Of a stretch of 14,718 nucleotides of DNA, positions 1 through 7,394 are shown one piece after another. Each line of letters begins with the position of its first letter. Position 1 is the first letter of the stretch. A program made the position numbers and the translations under genes. The notes under the pieces were generated by a model, which saw only the letters and a program-made list of their open reading frames with translations, made no database searches and had not been told where the DNA came from. Source of the stretch: an uncultured Bacilli bacterium (GTDB lineage Bacteria > Bacillota_I > Bacilli_A > RF39 > UBA660); NCBI GenBank assembly GCA_947630935.1, contig CANRJL010000012.1, forward strand, positions 1-14,718. Direction: 5' to 3'.

Positions 1-16
1 CTTTATCTTTTTGCAT
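1..16 (-). CDS. Start of a divergent gene running off the left edge (5 codons visible)
   Basis: On the minus strand an ATG at 16-14 opens the reading frame M-Q-K-D-K and leaves the window. A very good Shine-Dalgarno (AAAGGAGG, complement of 33-40) lies upstream, but 16 bases separate it from the ATG, which is longer than usual. No product can be inferred. The call rests on the ribosome site and the extended -10 promoter behind it; with only five codons it may be wrong. Confidence 0.3.
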
Positions 17-26
17 ATAATATAAA

Positions 27-61
27 AATATACCTCCTTTCCAAAGGTATATTCTAGCATA
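27..61 (-). promoter_or_regulatory. Divergent promoter with overlapping palindrome and ribosome site
   Basis: Read on the minus strand, 61-51 is an extended -10 box (TATGC then TAGAAT); the -35 is poor (TAAAAA at 79-74). A perfect 9-bp dyad follows: AATATACCT at 27-35 and AGGTATATT at 45-53, separated by 9 bases. One arm overlaps the end of the -10, and the dyad spans the expected transcription start and the AGGAGG ribosome site (33-38). It fits a DNA operator better than an RNA hairpin, because transcription would begin inside or after the first arm. The regulator is unknown. Confidence 0.4.
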
Positions 62-108
62 TTAAAACTGACATTTTTAAAAAGGATTAACAAAAAGAAA
101 AAAATAGA

Positions 109-137
109 TTGCTTAAATTAAAAAAAATTGATAAAAT
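109..137 (+). promoter_or_regulatory. Promoter of the parB/noc-like gene
   Basis: TTGCTT (109-114), a 17-base spacer, then TAAAAT (132-137) preceded by TGA, giving an extended -10. The -35 matches consensus at only three positions; the -10 matches at five. It lies 40 bases before the GTG start with no other gene between. Confidence 0.5.
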
Positions 138-177
138 AAATTAGAAGTAAAAATAGGCAGTAAGGGGCTGATTTTTT

Positions 178-1377
178 GTGAATACTGAAGAAAACATTCA
201 ACAAATTTTAATAGACGATATAATTCCCAATCGTTTTCAACCACGTTTAGCATTTGATGAAGAAGGTTTAAAAGAATTGTCTGAATCAATTAAACAGCAT
301 GGAATTATTCAGCCATTAGTTTTAAGAAGATTAGGAAATAAATTTGAAATAATAGCCGGTGAAAGAAGATATAAAGCAGCAACAATGGCTGGTTTAAAAA
401 CTGTGCCAGCTATAATATCGAATATAGATGATAATCAAAGCGCTGAAATAGCCTTAGTTGAAAATATTCAAAGAAGAAATTTAACTGCTATTGAAGAAGC
501 AAAATCATATAAAAACTTATTAGATAGAGGCTATTTAACTCAAGAACAACTTGCTCAGAAAATGGGAGTAAGTCAAAGTACTATTGCTAACAAATTAAGA
601 TTATTGAATTTATCACAAGAAGTTCAAGATGCCTTACTTCAAGAAAAAATAAGTGAAAGACATGCAAGGAGCTTATTAGCAATTCCTAAAGAAGAACAAA
701 ATGAATGGTTAAAAAAAATTATATCTAAAAGAATGACAGTTCGACAATTAGATTTAGAAATAAAAAAAGCGAAAGGAGGACCGTCTGAGGAAATCCCCGA
801 AGTAAAAGAAGAAACAACACCAGATTTAAATAATATGATTAATAATAATATAGCTAAAGAAGAAAAACTTGAAACAATCAATAATCTCGAAACTGATAAT
901 AATGACAATGAAGATTCCGCAAATGCCAGAATTCCTAATAAATTTTTTAATTTTTTAGAAGATGAAGCAGCCAATATGAATATGGGAGTAGAAACAGCTG
1001 TAAATACCTCATTAAGTGAAAATCAAGAAGCCGAAAAAGAAATTGAAACATTAGATGATTTTGATATTCCTACAGAAGAACCAACTAATAACATCATGCC
1101 ATTATTTTTTAACAACGATGATTCAGAAATAAATAATACAATTGAAGAAGTTCCTCAAACATCTAATGAACCAATCATTGACCCCTTAGATTCTGTAATT
1201 AAATTAGATACTAAATATGAAGAACAACAAAAAGAAAAAGAGGGAATGTCATTAAAAACAGTCATAAATGATATGCGCCAATTTGTTACAGAATTAGAAA
1301 ATAAAGGCTTTGTTGTTCAAATTGAAGAATTAGATTTAGAAAATAATTATCAATTTACAATTAATATTCAAAAATAA
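178..1377 (+). CDS. parB: ParB/Noc-family CTP-dependent DNA-binding (chromosome organisation) protein
   Basis: This 399-residue protein has the ParB/Spo0J/Noc fold: an N-terminal ParB/CTPase domain (about residues 10-105) with the nucleotide motif GERRYKAA (61-68) and ENIQRR (95-100), then a helix-turn-helix domain (about 105-195). The recognition region (QSTIANKLRLL, 133-143) resembles Bacillus Noc more than Spo0J, so it may be a nucleoid-occlusion factor instead of the parS-binding segregation protein. A long low-complexity acidic and Asn-rich linker (about 200-350) precedes a short C-terminal domain (about 355-399), probably for dimerisation. This makes it longer than typical 280-290-residue homologues. 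The membrane-targeting amphipathic N-terminus of Bacillus Noc is not evident. The start is GTG, chosen because AAGGGG (162-167) sits 10 bases upstream. No parA lies in the window, and no parS or Noc site was seen. Family is secure; the choice between Noc and ParB is inference. Confidence 0.88.
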   Translation: MNTEENIQQILIDDIIPNRFQPRLAFDEEGLKELSESIKQHGIIQPLVLRRLGNKFEIIAGERRYKAATMAGLKTVPAIISNIDDNQSAEIALVENIQRRNLTAIEEAKSYKNLLDRGYLTQEQLAQKMGVSQSTIANKLRLLNLSQEVQDALLQEKISERHARSLLAIPKEEQNEWLKKIISKRMTVRQLDLEIKKAKGGPSEEIPEVKEETTPDLNNMINNNIAKEEKLETINNLETDNNDNEDSANARIPNKFFNFLEDEAANMNMGVETAVNTSLSENQEAEKEIETLDDFDIPTEEPTNNIMPLFFNNDDSEINNTIEEVPQTSNEPIIDPLDSVIKLDTKYEEQQKEKEGMSLKTVINDMRQFVTELENKGFVVQIEELDLENNYQFTINIQK

Positions 1378-1404
1378 AAAATTACCAAAAAGTAATTTTT
1401 TTTT
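1378..1404. terminator. Short bidirectional terminator between convergent genes
   Basis: An AT-rich stem AAAATTAC (1378-1385) pairs with GTAATTTT (1392-1399) around a six-base loop. A run of T continues to 1404, and a run of A precedes it on the other side. It directly follows the parB/noc-like stop and faces the end of the minus-strand PBP, so it can serve both. The stem is weak (two G-C pairs). Confidence 0.5.
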
Positions 1405-1434
1405 AAGCAAATATTTAAGTTTTCAAGGTAAAAA

Positions 1435-3381
1435 TTATTCAGTTGTCTGTTCTTTACCAACAAAAGAAGACAATTCAGTTCCTTTAACATAGTAAAATAA
1501 AACATTATGTTTACTTTCCAAATTATTTTCTCCAGTAATAGCATCCTTTACCACCCCAATAACATTATAAGGAACATCATACCAAGAAGATTGCTTATCT
1601 TCTAAATAAGATTCCATCACGTTTAACCAAATTTCTTTTCCATAAGAACTAGCCGTATAATCTACATCTTTTGCTTCATCATTGCCTATCCAAACCATCG
1701 TTAATAAATCTGGGGTATAGCCAACACTCCAAGAATCAGTATTTGTTGTTCCCGTTTTAAGAGCATATTTCCGACTCATTCTACTTGCTAAAGACAAAGC
1801 AGTAGGAGTAGTATAATCATTAAATGCCGAATTAGAAGTACTAGTTAACATTTCATTTAATATATAAACATCATTAGAATTTAAAACATAATCATGTTCT
1901 AACTTTTTTTTGTATAAAACATTTCCTTCTAAATCTTCAACCCGTGAAATAAAAAATAAGTCCCTTTTATCGCCACCATTAGCCAAAGTTTGATAACCTT
2001 GCGCAAAATCTAACATACTCATCTCAGTCGTGCCCAAAGGAAGGCTAGGTATTTCAGGAAGTTCTTCTTTAATTCCCGCTCGTTTTGCAACAGTAGTTAA
2101 AGCATCCATTCCTAAAAATAAATGAGTTTTAACAGCATATACATTATCAGAAAAAGCAATGGCAGCTGACATTGTAATATCTTTATTTGCATAAATTTTA
2201 TTATAATTATTTGGTGAATAAGTTTTATCTTGTGCCAAATTAAAAGTAGTTTCCTCACTTTTAAATAAGGAAGATGAAACCAAGCCATTTTCTAAAGCAG
2301 CATAATACAAAAAAGGTTTCATAGTACTTCCAACTTGTCTTTTAGCTTGAGTTGCTCGATTATACTGGCTTTTTGCATAATTTAAACCACCAGTTAAAGC
2401 AAGTACGCCTCCAGTTTTAGGGTCAACCATTATACTGGCTACTTGAAGCTCATCTTGATTTCCCATTTGATTTAATATAACTTCCTCCATCTTTTTTTGA
2501 GCTGTCATATCAAAAGAAGTATATATTTTAAGACCACCTGATTCCATCAAAGATTTAGGAACTTCTTTAAGAGATTCTAACTCATTTAAAACAGCATCTT
2601 GATAATAAAGAATCATCTGACTATTATTTTGCTTTCTCTTGCCATAAATATCAATTTTATTTTGAAATAGACTCTGATAAGTTTCTTCAGAAATATAATG
2701 ATTTTTAACCATCGTTTTTGCTACAATTTTAGCTCTTTCAATACATAAATCATAATTACTAACAGGATTAAAATTACTTGGGTTTTTAGGAATACCAGCT
2801 AACATAATAGCTTCTTCTAACGTTAAATCTTTACTACTTTTATTAAAATAATATTGACTAGCATCTTCTATACCATAATTTCCTTCACCATAATTAATAG
2901 TATTTAAATATCCTTCCAAAATATTATCTTTACTATAATGAACCTCAAGTTCTATTGTTAATAAAGCTTCTTCCAACTTTCTTTTCCAAGTTTGGTCAAA
3001 AGTCAAATACATATTTTTAATATATTGCTGACTAATAGTTGATGCCCCTTGAGTAATACTTTTGTTTTTAATGAGCAAATAAAAAGCTTTTAAAATTCGC
3101 AGATAGTCAAAACCATGATGATGATAAAAATTTTTGTCTTCTACACTAATTACAGCATTTTTCAAATCACTAGACATATCATTTAAACTTATCCAATCAC
3201 TAGAACCAGAACCTTGATAAATCAAATTTTCATTATTATCATATATAAAAATCTTACCAAGATTTGTTAATTCTAATTTAGGTGAAAAGAAGGCATACAC
3301 ATATATCCCTAAATACAACACAAAAAATGATAAAAAACTGAAAATAAAGAATTTAACAATAAATTTAAAATTTTTTTTCAT
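1435..3381 (-). CDS. Class A penicillin-binding protein (PBP1A-type transglycosylase/transpeptidase)
   Basis: A bifunctional peptidoglycan synthase on the outer face of the membrane: the glycosyltransferase polymerises lipid II and the transpeptidase cross-links stem peptides. From the ATG at 3381 it is 648 residues. One N-terminal membrane helix (about 5-32) is followed by the GT51 domain with EDKNFYHHHG (catalytic Glu about 81) and GASTISQQ (about 112-119). The penicillin-binding domain has STMK (Ser about 352), SDN (about 411-413) and KTGT (about 542-545). All catalytic motifs are intact. The frame opens three codons earlier at a GTG (3390), but the ribosome site AGGTGA (complement of 3387-3392) overlaps that codon and is correctly spaced for the ATG, so the ATG is preferred. 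The gene converges on parB/noc and is divergent from the surface-protein locus. I found no convincing promoter in the AT-rich upstream DNA. Confidence 0.93.
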   Translation of the reverse strand: MKKNFKFIVKFFIFSFLSFFVLYLGIYVYAFFSPKLELTNLGKIFIYDNNENLIYQGSGSSDWISLNDMSSDLKNAVISVEDKNFYHHHGFDYLRILKAFYLLIKNKSITQGASTISQQYIKNMYLTFDQTWKRKLEEALLTIELEVHYSKDNILEGYLNTINYGEGNYGIEDASQYYFNKSSKDLTLEEAIMLAGIPKNPSNFNPVSNYDLCIERAKIVAKTMVKNHYISEETYQSLFQNKIDIYGKRKQNNSQMILYYQDAVLNELESLKEVPKSLMESGGLKIYTSFDMTAQKKMEEVILNQMGNQDELQVASIMVDPKTGGVLALTGGLNYAKSQYNRATQAKRQVGSTMKPFLYYAALENGLVSSSLFKSEETTFNLAQDKTYSPNNYNKIYANKDITMSAAIAFSDNVYAVKTHLFLGMDALTTVAKRAGIKEELPEIPSLPLGTTEMSMLDFAQGYQTLANGGDKRDLFFISRVEDLEGNVLYKKKLEHDYVLNSNDVYILNEMLTSTSNSAFNDYTTPTALSLASRMSRKYALKTGTTNTDSWSVGYTPDLLTMVWIGNDEAKDVDYTASSYGKEIWLNVMESYLEDKQSSWYDVPYNVIGVVKDAITGENNLESKHNVLFYYVKGTELSSFVGKEQTTE

Positions 3382-3390
3382 TCTTTTCAC

Positions 3391-3655
3391 CTAGTTGTAG
3401 TATGAAGAAAAAAAGAAAAAATATTCAAATTTTTATTATTACCTAAAATAGTAAAAAAATTAAAAAAATGGCATATTTTAATTTTTAAATTTACTATATT
3501 TTTAATTAAATTAAACATTATAAATTATCAAGTATCTGAAAATAAAAATTTATAATTCAAAAAATAAAGTAATAAATTGTCTACATACCCCCTCATGTTG
3601 TCTACTTTAAGTTTACCACTACAAAAAAACTGTACTAAAAATATGCTAACACTCC
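3391..3655. other. AT-rich gap upstream of the first surface-protein gene
   Basis: No gene is supported here. The first ~185 bases are almost pure A/T runs and must contain the PBP promoter on the minus strand. The right part holds ordered short repeats that recur at the second surface-protein locus: ATACCCCCTCA (3585-3595), flanked here by two direct copies of TTGTCTAC (3577-3584 and 3598-3605, 21 bases apart), then an 18-base block centred on ACTGTACT (3624-3641). Confidence 0.6.
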
Positions 3656-3707
3656 GTTCTCTATTGACTCAGGGGGGGGGTATTATGTTATAATTTTTTC
3701 TATAAAA
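3656..3707 (+). promoter_or_regulatory. G9-spacer promoter, copy 1 (candidate phase-variable promoter)
   Basis: TTGACT (-35, 3664-3669) and a perfect TATAAT (-10, 3689-3694) are 19 bases apart. The -10 has a perfect extended element (TATG plus one base). The spacer contains nine consecutive G (3672-3680), extreme for such an AT-rich region. All 52 bases are identical to 10431-10482 upstream of the second surface-protein gene. Two G fewer would give the optimal 17-base spacer, so slippage of the tract could tune expression, as known for porA of Neisseria meningitidis. Promoter identity is well supported; variability is inference. Confidence 0.75.
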
Positions 3708-3727
3708 GATAGTTAGGAGAAATAGAT

Positions 3728-4644
3728 ATGAAAGAAGTAAGCATAAAAAAATAATTATAGGCACATTCATTATTATAAGTATAGTTGCCTCATATTTGTT
3801 AGGAAAGACTTTTTCTTTGTATCAAGTGAGTAAAAGTTTTGAACTTGTCAATGGCAAAGTAAATTATTATGGACACTCAGATGTCTATTTTGCCTATTAT
3901 AATGGTAATACCTGGTTAGATGATATCCCTAAGAAAGATAATAGTAGTAATCTAATATATGACCATGCTGAATGTGATAATGATGCAACAGTTGAATGGG
4001 ACTATGACCTATGGGCACCAAAAGTTAAAAATTTAACCAAAGCCAAAACCAGATGTTCCTTATATTTTAAAACAGGAAAAAAATATTCTATAACCAATTT
4101 AATTAATAATGGCTCATATGAACAACCATATATTCAAACAACTTATGATTGGAAACTTAATACATATACAATTATTACTTCAGAAAAAGCATACCAAGGA
4201 AGTAAAAGTTTAAAATTTAATGCTAATGCTGCTCCTGCAATGACTACACAAAATTTAAATATTACAGCTCCTAAGTTAAACCATATTTATTATGCAAGTC
4301 TTATGTTTTGGAGTCCTGTTGGTTTTACAAGTACTGATGCTAGACTTAATTGGTGGAATAGTGATAATGATGAGACTGGAGTTTTAACATTTCTTCAAAA
4401 AAGAATTTCAACAAATAACAACTGGCAAAAATTTTCCGGAACAGACAGCATGACCAATGAAACTAATTTACAAAAAACATGGTATATTAGAAATTTTGTA
4501 GTTAATGGTAATTATGCAACATATTGTGATAATGTTTTGCTTATAGATTTAACCGAGGCTTTTGGCAGTAAAAATGAACCAAGTAAGGAATGGTGTGATG
4601 AACATATTTCATATTTTGAAGGGACAACATATATTTATAAATAA
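3728..4644 (+). CDS. Modular surface protein with carbohydrate-binding-like domain; 5' end out of frame by one base
   Basis: The body reads in one frame to 4644. In that frame, upstream codons encode a basic stretch and a membrane helix (KKIIIGTFIIISIVASYL, through 3795), so the TTG at 3796 is not the natural start. The only ATG with a ribosome site (AGGAGA, 3715-3720) is at 3728, in another frame: it reads eight codons to TAA at 3752 across seven A (3745-3751). One extra base there, or a -1 slip on that heptamer, joins start and body. This may be a frameshifted gene, an OFF phase variant, slippage decoding or a sequencing error. From 3805 the 89-residue N-terminal module matches the second surface protein at 73 positions and includes two conserved Cys. 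The C-terminal part looks like a jelly-roll carbohydrate-binding domain and ends in a LTEAFG...EPSKEWCDEH motif familiar from phage and cell-surface proteins. Likely membrane-anchored and exposed; its ligand is unknown. Confidence 0.7.
3805..4071 (+). repeat. N-terminal surface-protein module, copy 1
   Basis: This stretch encodes 89 residues, from KTFSLYQV to TRCSLYFK. They align without gaps to 10600-10866, with 73 identical residues by hand count, and the DNA is nearly identical over long stretches (for example around the VNYYGHSDVYFAYYNG and PKVKNLTKAKTRCSLYF codons). Similarity stops abruptly at the end of the module; the sequences downstream are unrelated. This is the pattern expected of domain shuffling or recombination between family members. 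Confidence 0.85.
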
Positions 4645-4665
4645 AAGGTGGCTTTCCACCTTTTA
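4643..4665 (+). terminator. Intrinsic terminator of the first surface-protein gene
   Basis: A perfect 9-bp stem, AAAAGGTGG (4643-4651) with CCACCTTTT (4656-4664), closes a four-base loop and overlaps the TAA stop codon. The U-run is only the four T of the stem's 3' arm, so termination may be incomplete. Confidence 0.75.
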
Positions 4666-4681
4666 AAATGTCTAAAAATAA

Positions 4682-4710
4682 TTGCATTTTATTAATGATT
4701 ATGATATATT
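4682..4710 (+). promoter_or_regulatory. Promoter of the ywiB-like/argS operon
   Basis: TTGCAT (4682-4687), a 17-base spacer and TATATT (4705-4710) preceded by TGA (extended -10). It lies between the upstream terminator and the AGGTGA ribosome site of the first gene. Confidence 0.6.
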
Positions 4711-4733
4711 GTTTCGGAAATAAGAGGTGAACC

Positions 4734-5090
4734 ATGAACCTTTTCCTAAAAGTAGACTTAAAAAAAGGAAATAAAAACATTATAAATAAAGAAAATATTC
4801 CAGCAATAATCGAAAATAATAAACTTGAATTTAACCTTGAAAATAATCTTCATACAATTGATTTTGCCAGAAAAACTTTTTTAAGAGAAAATGAAGAATA
4901 TCAATTTATTATTAATTTTTTTGAAAAAAGTTGTATATTAACATTAAAAAAAGAGAATTATACGTTAGATATACCTGTTGATAATGCAACATTCCAAAAA
5001 GAAAAAAATACTTGTCAAATAGCATACTTAATTGATACTGATGATGAAATAATAAAATTAAAAATAAAATGGGAGGAACAAAATGCTTGA
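4734..5090 (+). CDS. DUF1934/YwiB-like small beta-barrel protein
   Basis: A soluble 118-residue protein of alternating polar/hydrophobic strands, with no signal peptide or membrane helix. It ends in KLKIKWEE, similar to the terminal strand of YwiB-type (DUF1934, calycin-like) proteins. In Bacillus, ywiB lies directly before argS, and here the gene overlaps argS by 8 bases, so position and size support the assignment more than sequence does. Molecular function is unknown. The ATG at 4734 is preceded by AGGTGA (4725-4730). The TGA stop (5088-5090) shows that TGA is not read as tryptophan in this genome. Confidence 0.6.
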   Translation: MNLFLKVDLKKGNKNIINKENIPAIIENNKLEFNLENNLHTIDFARKTFLRENEEYQFIINFFEKSCILTLKKENYTLDIPVDNATFQKEKNTCQIAYLIDTDDEIIKLKIKWEEQNA

Positions 5091-6780
5091 TACAATAAAA
5101 GAAAAAATTACACAAATTCTAGAAGAATTAAATTTGCCGTATGATAATGTATCTATAATAAAATCAAATCGTCCTGATTTATGTGACTATCAATTTGATG
5201 GTACATTTAAAATTGCCAAAGAAATTCATCAAAATCCCTATGAAATAGGTCAAAAAATTGTTGAAAAACTAGTCGAGACAAAATGCTTATCTAACGAATG
5301 TAGCAAAATAGAATGCCTAAAACCAGGATTTATAAATTTCACTTTTTCAAATAAATATATAAATCAATTATTAAATGACATGACCAATCATTCTAAATTT
5401 AATATTCATCTTCCTCAAAAAGAAACTATTATAATTGATTATGGTGGCGCGAATATCGCAAAACCATTACATGTTGGTCATTTAAGGTCAGCCATTGTCG
5501 GTGAATCTATTAAAAGAATCTTAACATACATGAATCAAAATGTTATTTCAGATGTTCATTTAGGAGATTATGGCTTACAAATAGGTGAAGTAATATATGG
5601 TTTAAAAAAAGAAAAATGTCCCATAGACCAAATCACCATCGCCAAACTTGAAACAATTTATCCAGCCATAAGTGCTTTATGTAAAGAAAATGAAACTATC
5701 AAAGAACAATGTGCCAACATTACCAAAAAATTACAAGATGGTCAAAAAGAATATCAAGAATATTTTCAAAAAATATTAGAATTATCCAAAAAAGACATTA
5801 AAAAGAACTATGACTATTTAGATGTAACTTTTGATTTATGGTATGGTGAATCAAATGCATATCCTTATATTCCTAAATTAACGAAAGAATTAAATAACCA
5901 AAATTTATTAAAAGAAAGTAATCAAGCATTAATTATCGAAGTTAAAGAACCAAATGACAATAAAGAAATTCCTCCTCTAATATATCAAAAAAGCAATAAA
6001 GCTTATTTATATGGAACGACTGATTTAGCAACTATCTATCAAAGACAAGAAGATTATCATCCAAACAAAATACTCTACATAGCCGATAAAAGACAAGAAT
6101 TACATTTTACCCAAGTATTTCGTGCAAGTAAAAAATTAGAATTTACCAAAAATATAGATTTTGAATTTTTAGGAATTGGAACAATTAACAATAGTGATGG
6201 TAAGCCATATAAGACAAGAGAAGGAAATACTCCAAAACTAAATAATCTTTTTCAAGAAACAAAAGAAATATTCAAAAATAAAAAACCTGAAAATCAAACA
6301 ATTTCTGAAAAAGATTTAGATATCTTAGCCAATTCTATAATCAAATATGCTGATTTACAAAACAATCGTGAAAAAGAGTATATTTTTGATCTTCAAAAAT
6401 TTTCAGATACTGTTGGTAAGACTGGTCCATATATTTTATATACTTATCTAAGAACAAATAAAATCATTAAAAACAATGAGAACATAGTAGACAACTTTAA
6501 AGAAAACATATATAATATACAAGATCGAGAATTAAGAATGAAGTTACTCGAACTTGATGCAACATTAAATTATGCTTTTCAAACAAGGCTTCCATCTGTT
6601 ATAGCAAATTATTTATATGAAATATGTGTATCATTAAATTCATTTTATGAAAAAAATCATATTAATAATTTAGAAGATAAAAATAAAAAAGCCGAATGGC
6701 TAGCATTATTAAAATTGACAACTAAAATTATTAAAAAACTTTTAGATTTACTAATAATTAAAATTCCTACTAAAATGTAA
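5083..6780 (+). CDS. argS: Arginyl-tRNA synthetase
   Basis: A class I aminoacyl-tRNA synthetase that charges tRNA-Arg in the cytoplasm. The 565-residue product is full length. The N-terminal tRNA-recognition domain covers about residues 1-85. The catalytic core carries the HIGH-type motif HVGH (130-133) and a KMSK-region variant, DGKPYKTREGN (about 372-382), a form found in many bacterial ArgRS. The C-terminal part (about 430-565) is the helical DALR anticodon-binding domain and ends KIPTKM, as expected for a complete enzyme. The start is fixed by GGGAGGA (5071-5077), five bases before the ATG. It overlaps the ywiB-like gene by 8 bases, suggesting translational coupling. Confidence 0.96.
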   Translation: MLDTIKEKITQILEELNLPYDNVSIIKSNRPDLCDYQFDGTFKIAKEIHQNPYEIGQKIVEKLVETKCLSNECSKIECLKPGFINFTFSNKYINQLLNDMTNHSKFNIHLPQKETIIIDYGGANIAKPLHVGHLRSAIVGESIKRILTYMNQNVISDVHLGDYGLQIGEVIYGLKKEKCPIDQITIAKLETIYPAISALCKENETIKEQCANITKKLQDGQKEYQEYFQKILELSKKDIKKNYDYLDVTFDLWYGESNAYPYIPKLTKELNNQNLLKESNQALIIEVKEPNDNKEIPPLIYQKSNKAYLYGTTDLATIYQRQEDYHPNKILYIADKRQELHFTQVFRASKKLEFTKNIDFEFLGIGTINNSDGKPYKTREGNTPKLNNLFQETKEIFKNKKPENQTISEKDLDILANSIIKYADLQNNREKEYIFDLQKFSDTVGKTGPYILYTYLRTNKIIKNNENIVDNFKENIYNIQDRELRMKLLELDATLNYAFQTRLPSVIANYLYEICVSLNSFYEKNHINNLEDKNKKAEWLALLKLTTKIIKKLLDLLIIKIPTKM

Positions 6781-6933
6781 AACATAAAAATCGTCAATGA
6801 AGACGTTAAAATAAATCACTAAGTAATTAAATTAAATAAAAATAAAAATTTAGAGAATAAAGAATTTAAATAAGTATTTGTAATTTGTGCTTTTGCCCAA
6901 AACTTATTGAAATTGAAAGGAATGTTAAAAATT

Positions 6934-7362
6934 ATGAAAAAATTAAAAGAATATACCCAAGAAGAACTAGAATTAATGGACTACGATGATATTGCCTATT
7001 TAATATTAGAAGAAAAAAAGAAAAAAATGAAAATCAACGAATTATTCAAAAAAGTATGTGAAATTTTAAAATTAAATGAAGAAGAATTTATCGAACGGCT
7101 TCCAGATTTTTTTGAAATTTTAACAACAGATAAAAGATTTATCCAATTAACAGATGGATATTGGGATTTAAAAGAAAAACATAGTGAAAAACTAATTATC
7201 GAAGATGAAGAAGAAGATATTGAAGATATAAAAGATGAAATTGAAGAAGAACAAGAAAACGAAGAAACTGACGATTTTTACGATGAAGAAACCGAAGAAG
7301 AAGAATCAGAAGATGATTTAAAAGATTTAGTAATTATAGATGAAGAGGATGAAGAAAATTAA
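6934..7362 (+). CDS. rpoE: RNA polymerase delta subunit
   Basis: A small Firmicutes-specific RNA polymerase subunit that promotes enzyme recycling and transcription specificity. From the ATG at 6934 it has 142 residues. The N-terminal HARE-HTH domain (about 1-85) begins MKKLKEYTQEEL, close to the Bacillus start MGIKQYSQEEL. The remainder is an almost purely acidic, disordered Glu/Asp tail, the family hallmark. The frame could extend to a TTG at 6907, but no ribosome site precedes that codon and the extra residues have no counterpart in the family. The likely Shine-Dalgarno AAAGGA (6916-6921) gives a longish 12-base spacing. The 153 bases after argS hold no promoter I can recognise, so it may be co-transcribed with argS. 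Confidence 0.9.
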   Translation: MKKLKEYTQEELELMDYDDIAYLILEEKKKKMKINELFKKVCEILKLNEEEFIERLPDFFEILTTDKRFIQLTDGYWDLKEKHSEKLIIEDEEEDIEDIKDEIEEEQENEETDDFYDEETEEEESEDDLKDLVIIDEEDEEN

Positions 7363-7394
7363 ACTTGCTAAAAAAAATAGAAAAGGAGCAAGAA

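Noticed and set aside
1..177. parS or Noc binding site near the parB/noc-like gene
   Set aside because: No sequence resembling the parS (TGTTTCACGTGAAACA) or Noc (ATTTCCCGGGAAAT) palindromes was seen in the window; the palindrome at 27-53 is different.
3796..4644. TTG at 3796 as the true start of the first surface protein
   Set aside because: It has no ribosome site and cuts off a membrane helix that is clearly encoded in the same frame upstream; the frameshift interpretation from the ATG at 3728 fits better.
4541..4780. Minus-strand open frame across the end of the first surface gene
   Set aside because: It is antisense to a terminator and two real genes, lacks a ribosome site and has no protein-like features. 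The same applies to the other antisense frames inside parB/noc, mntP, the second surface gene and murA.
6781..6933. Terminator or promoter between argS and rpoE
   Set aside because: A four-bp CGTC/GACG stem without a T-run and no acceptable -35/-10 pair were found; the stretch is AT-rich with nothing supportable.
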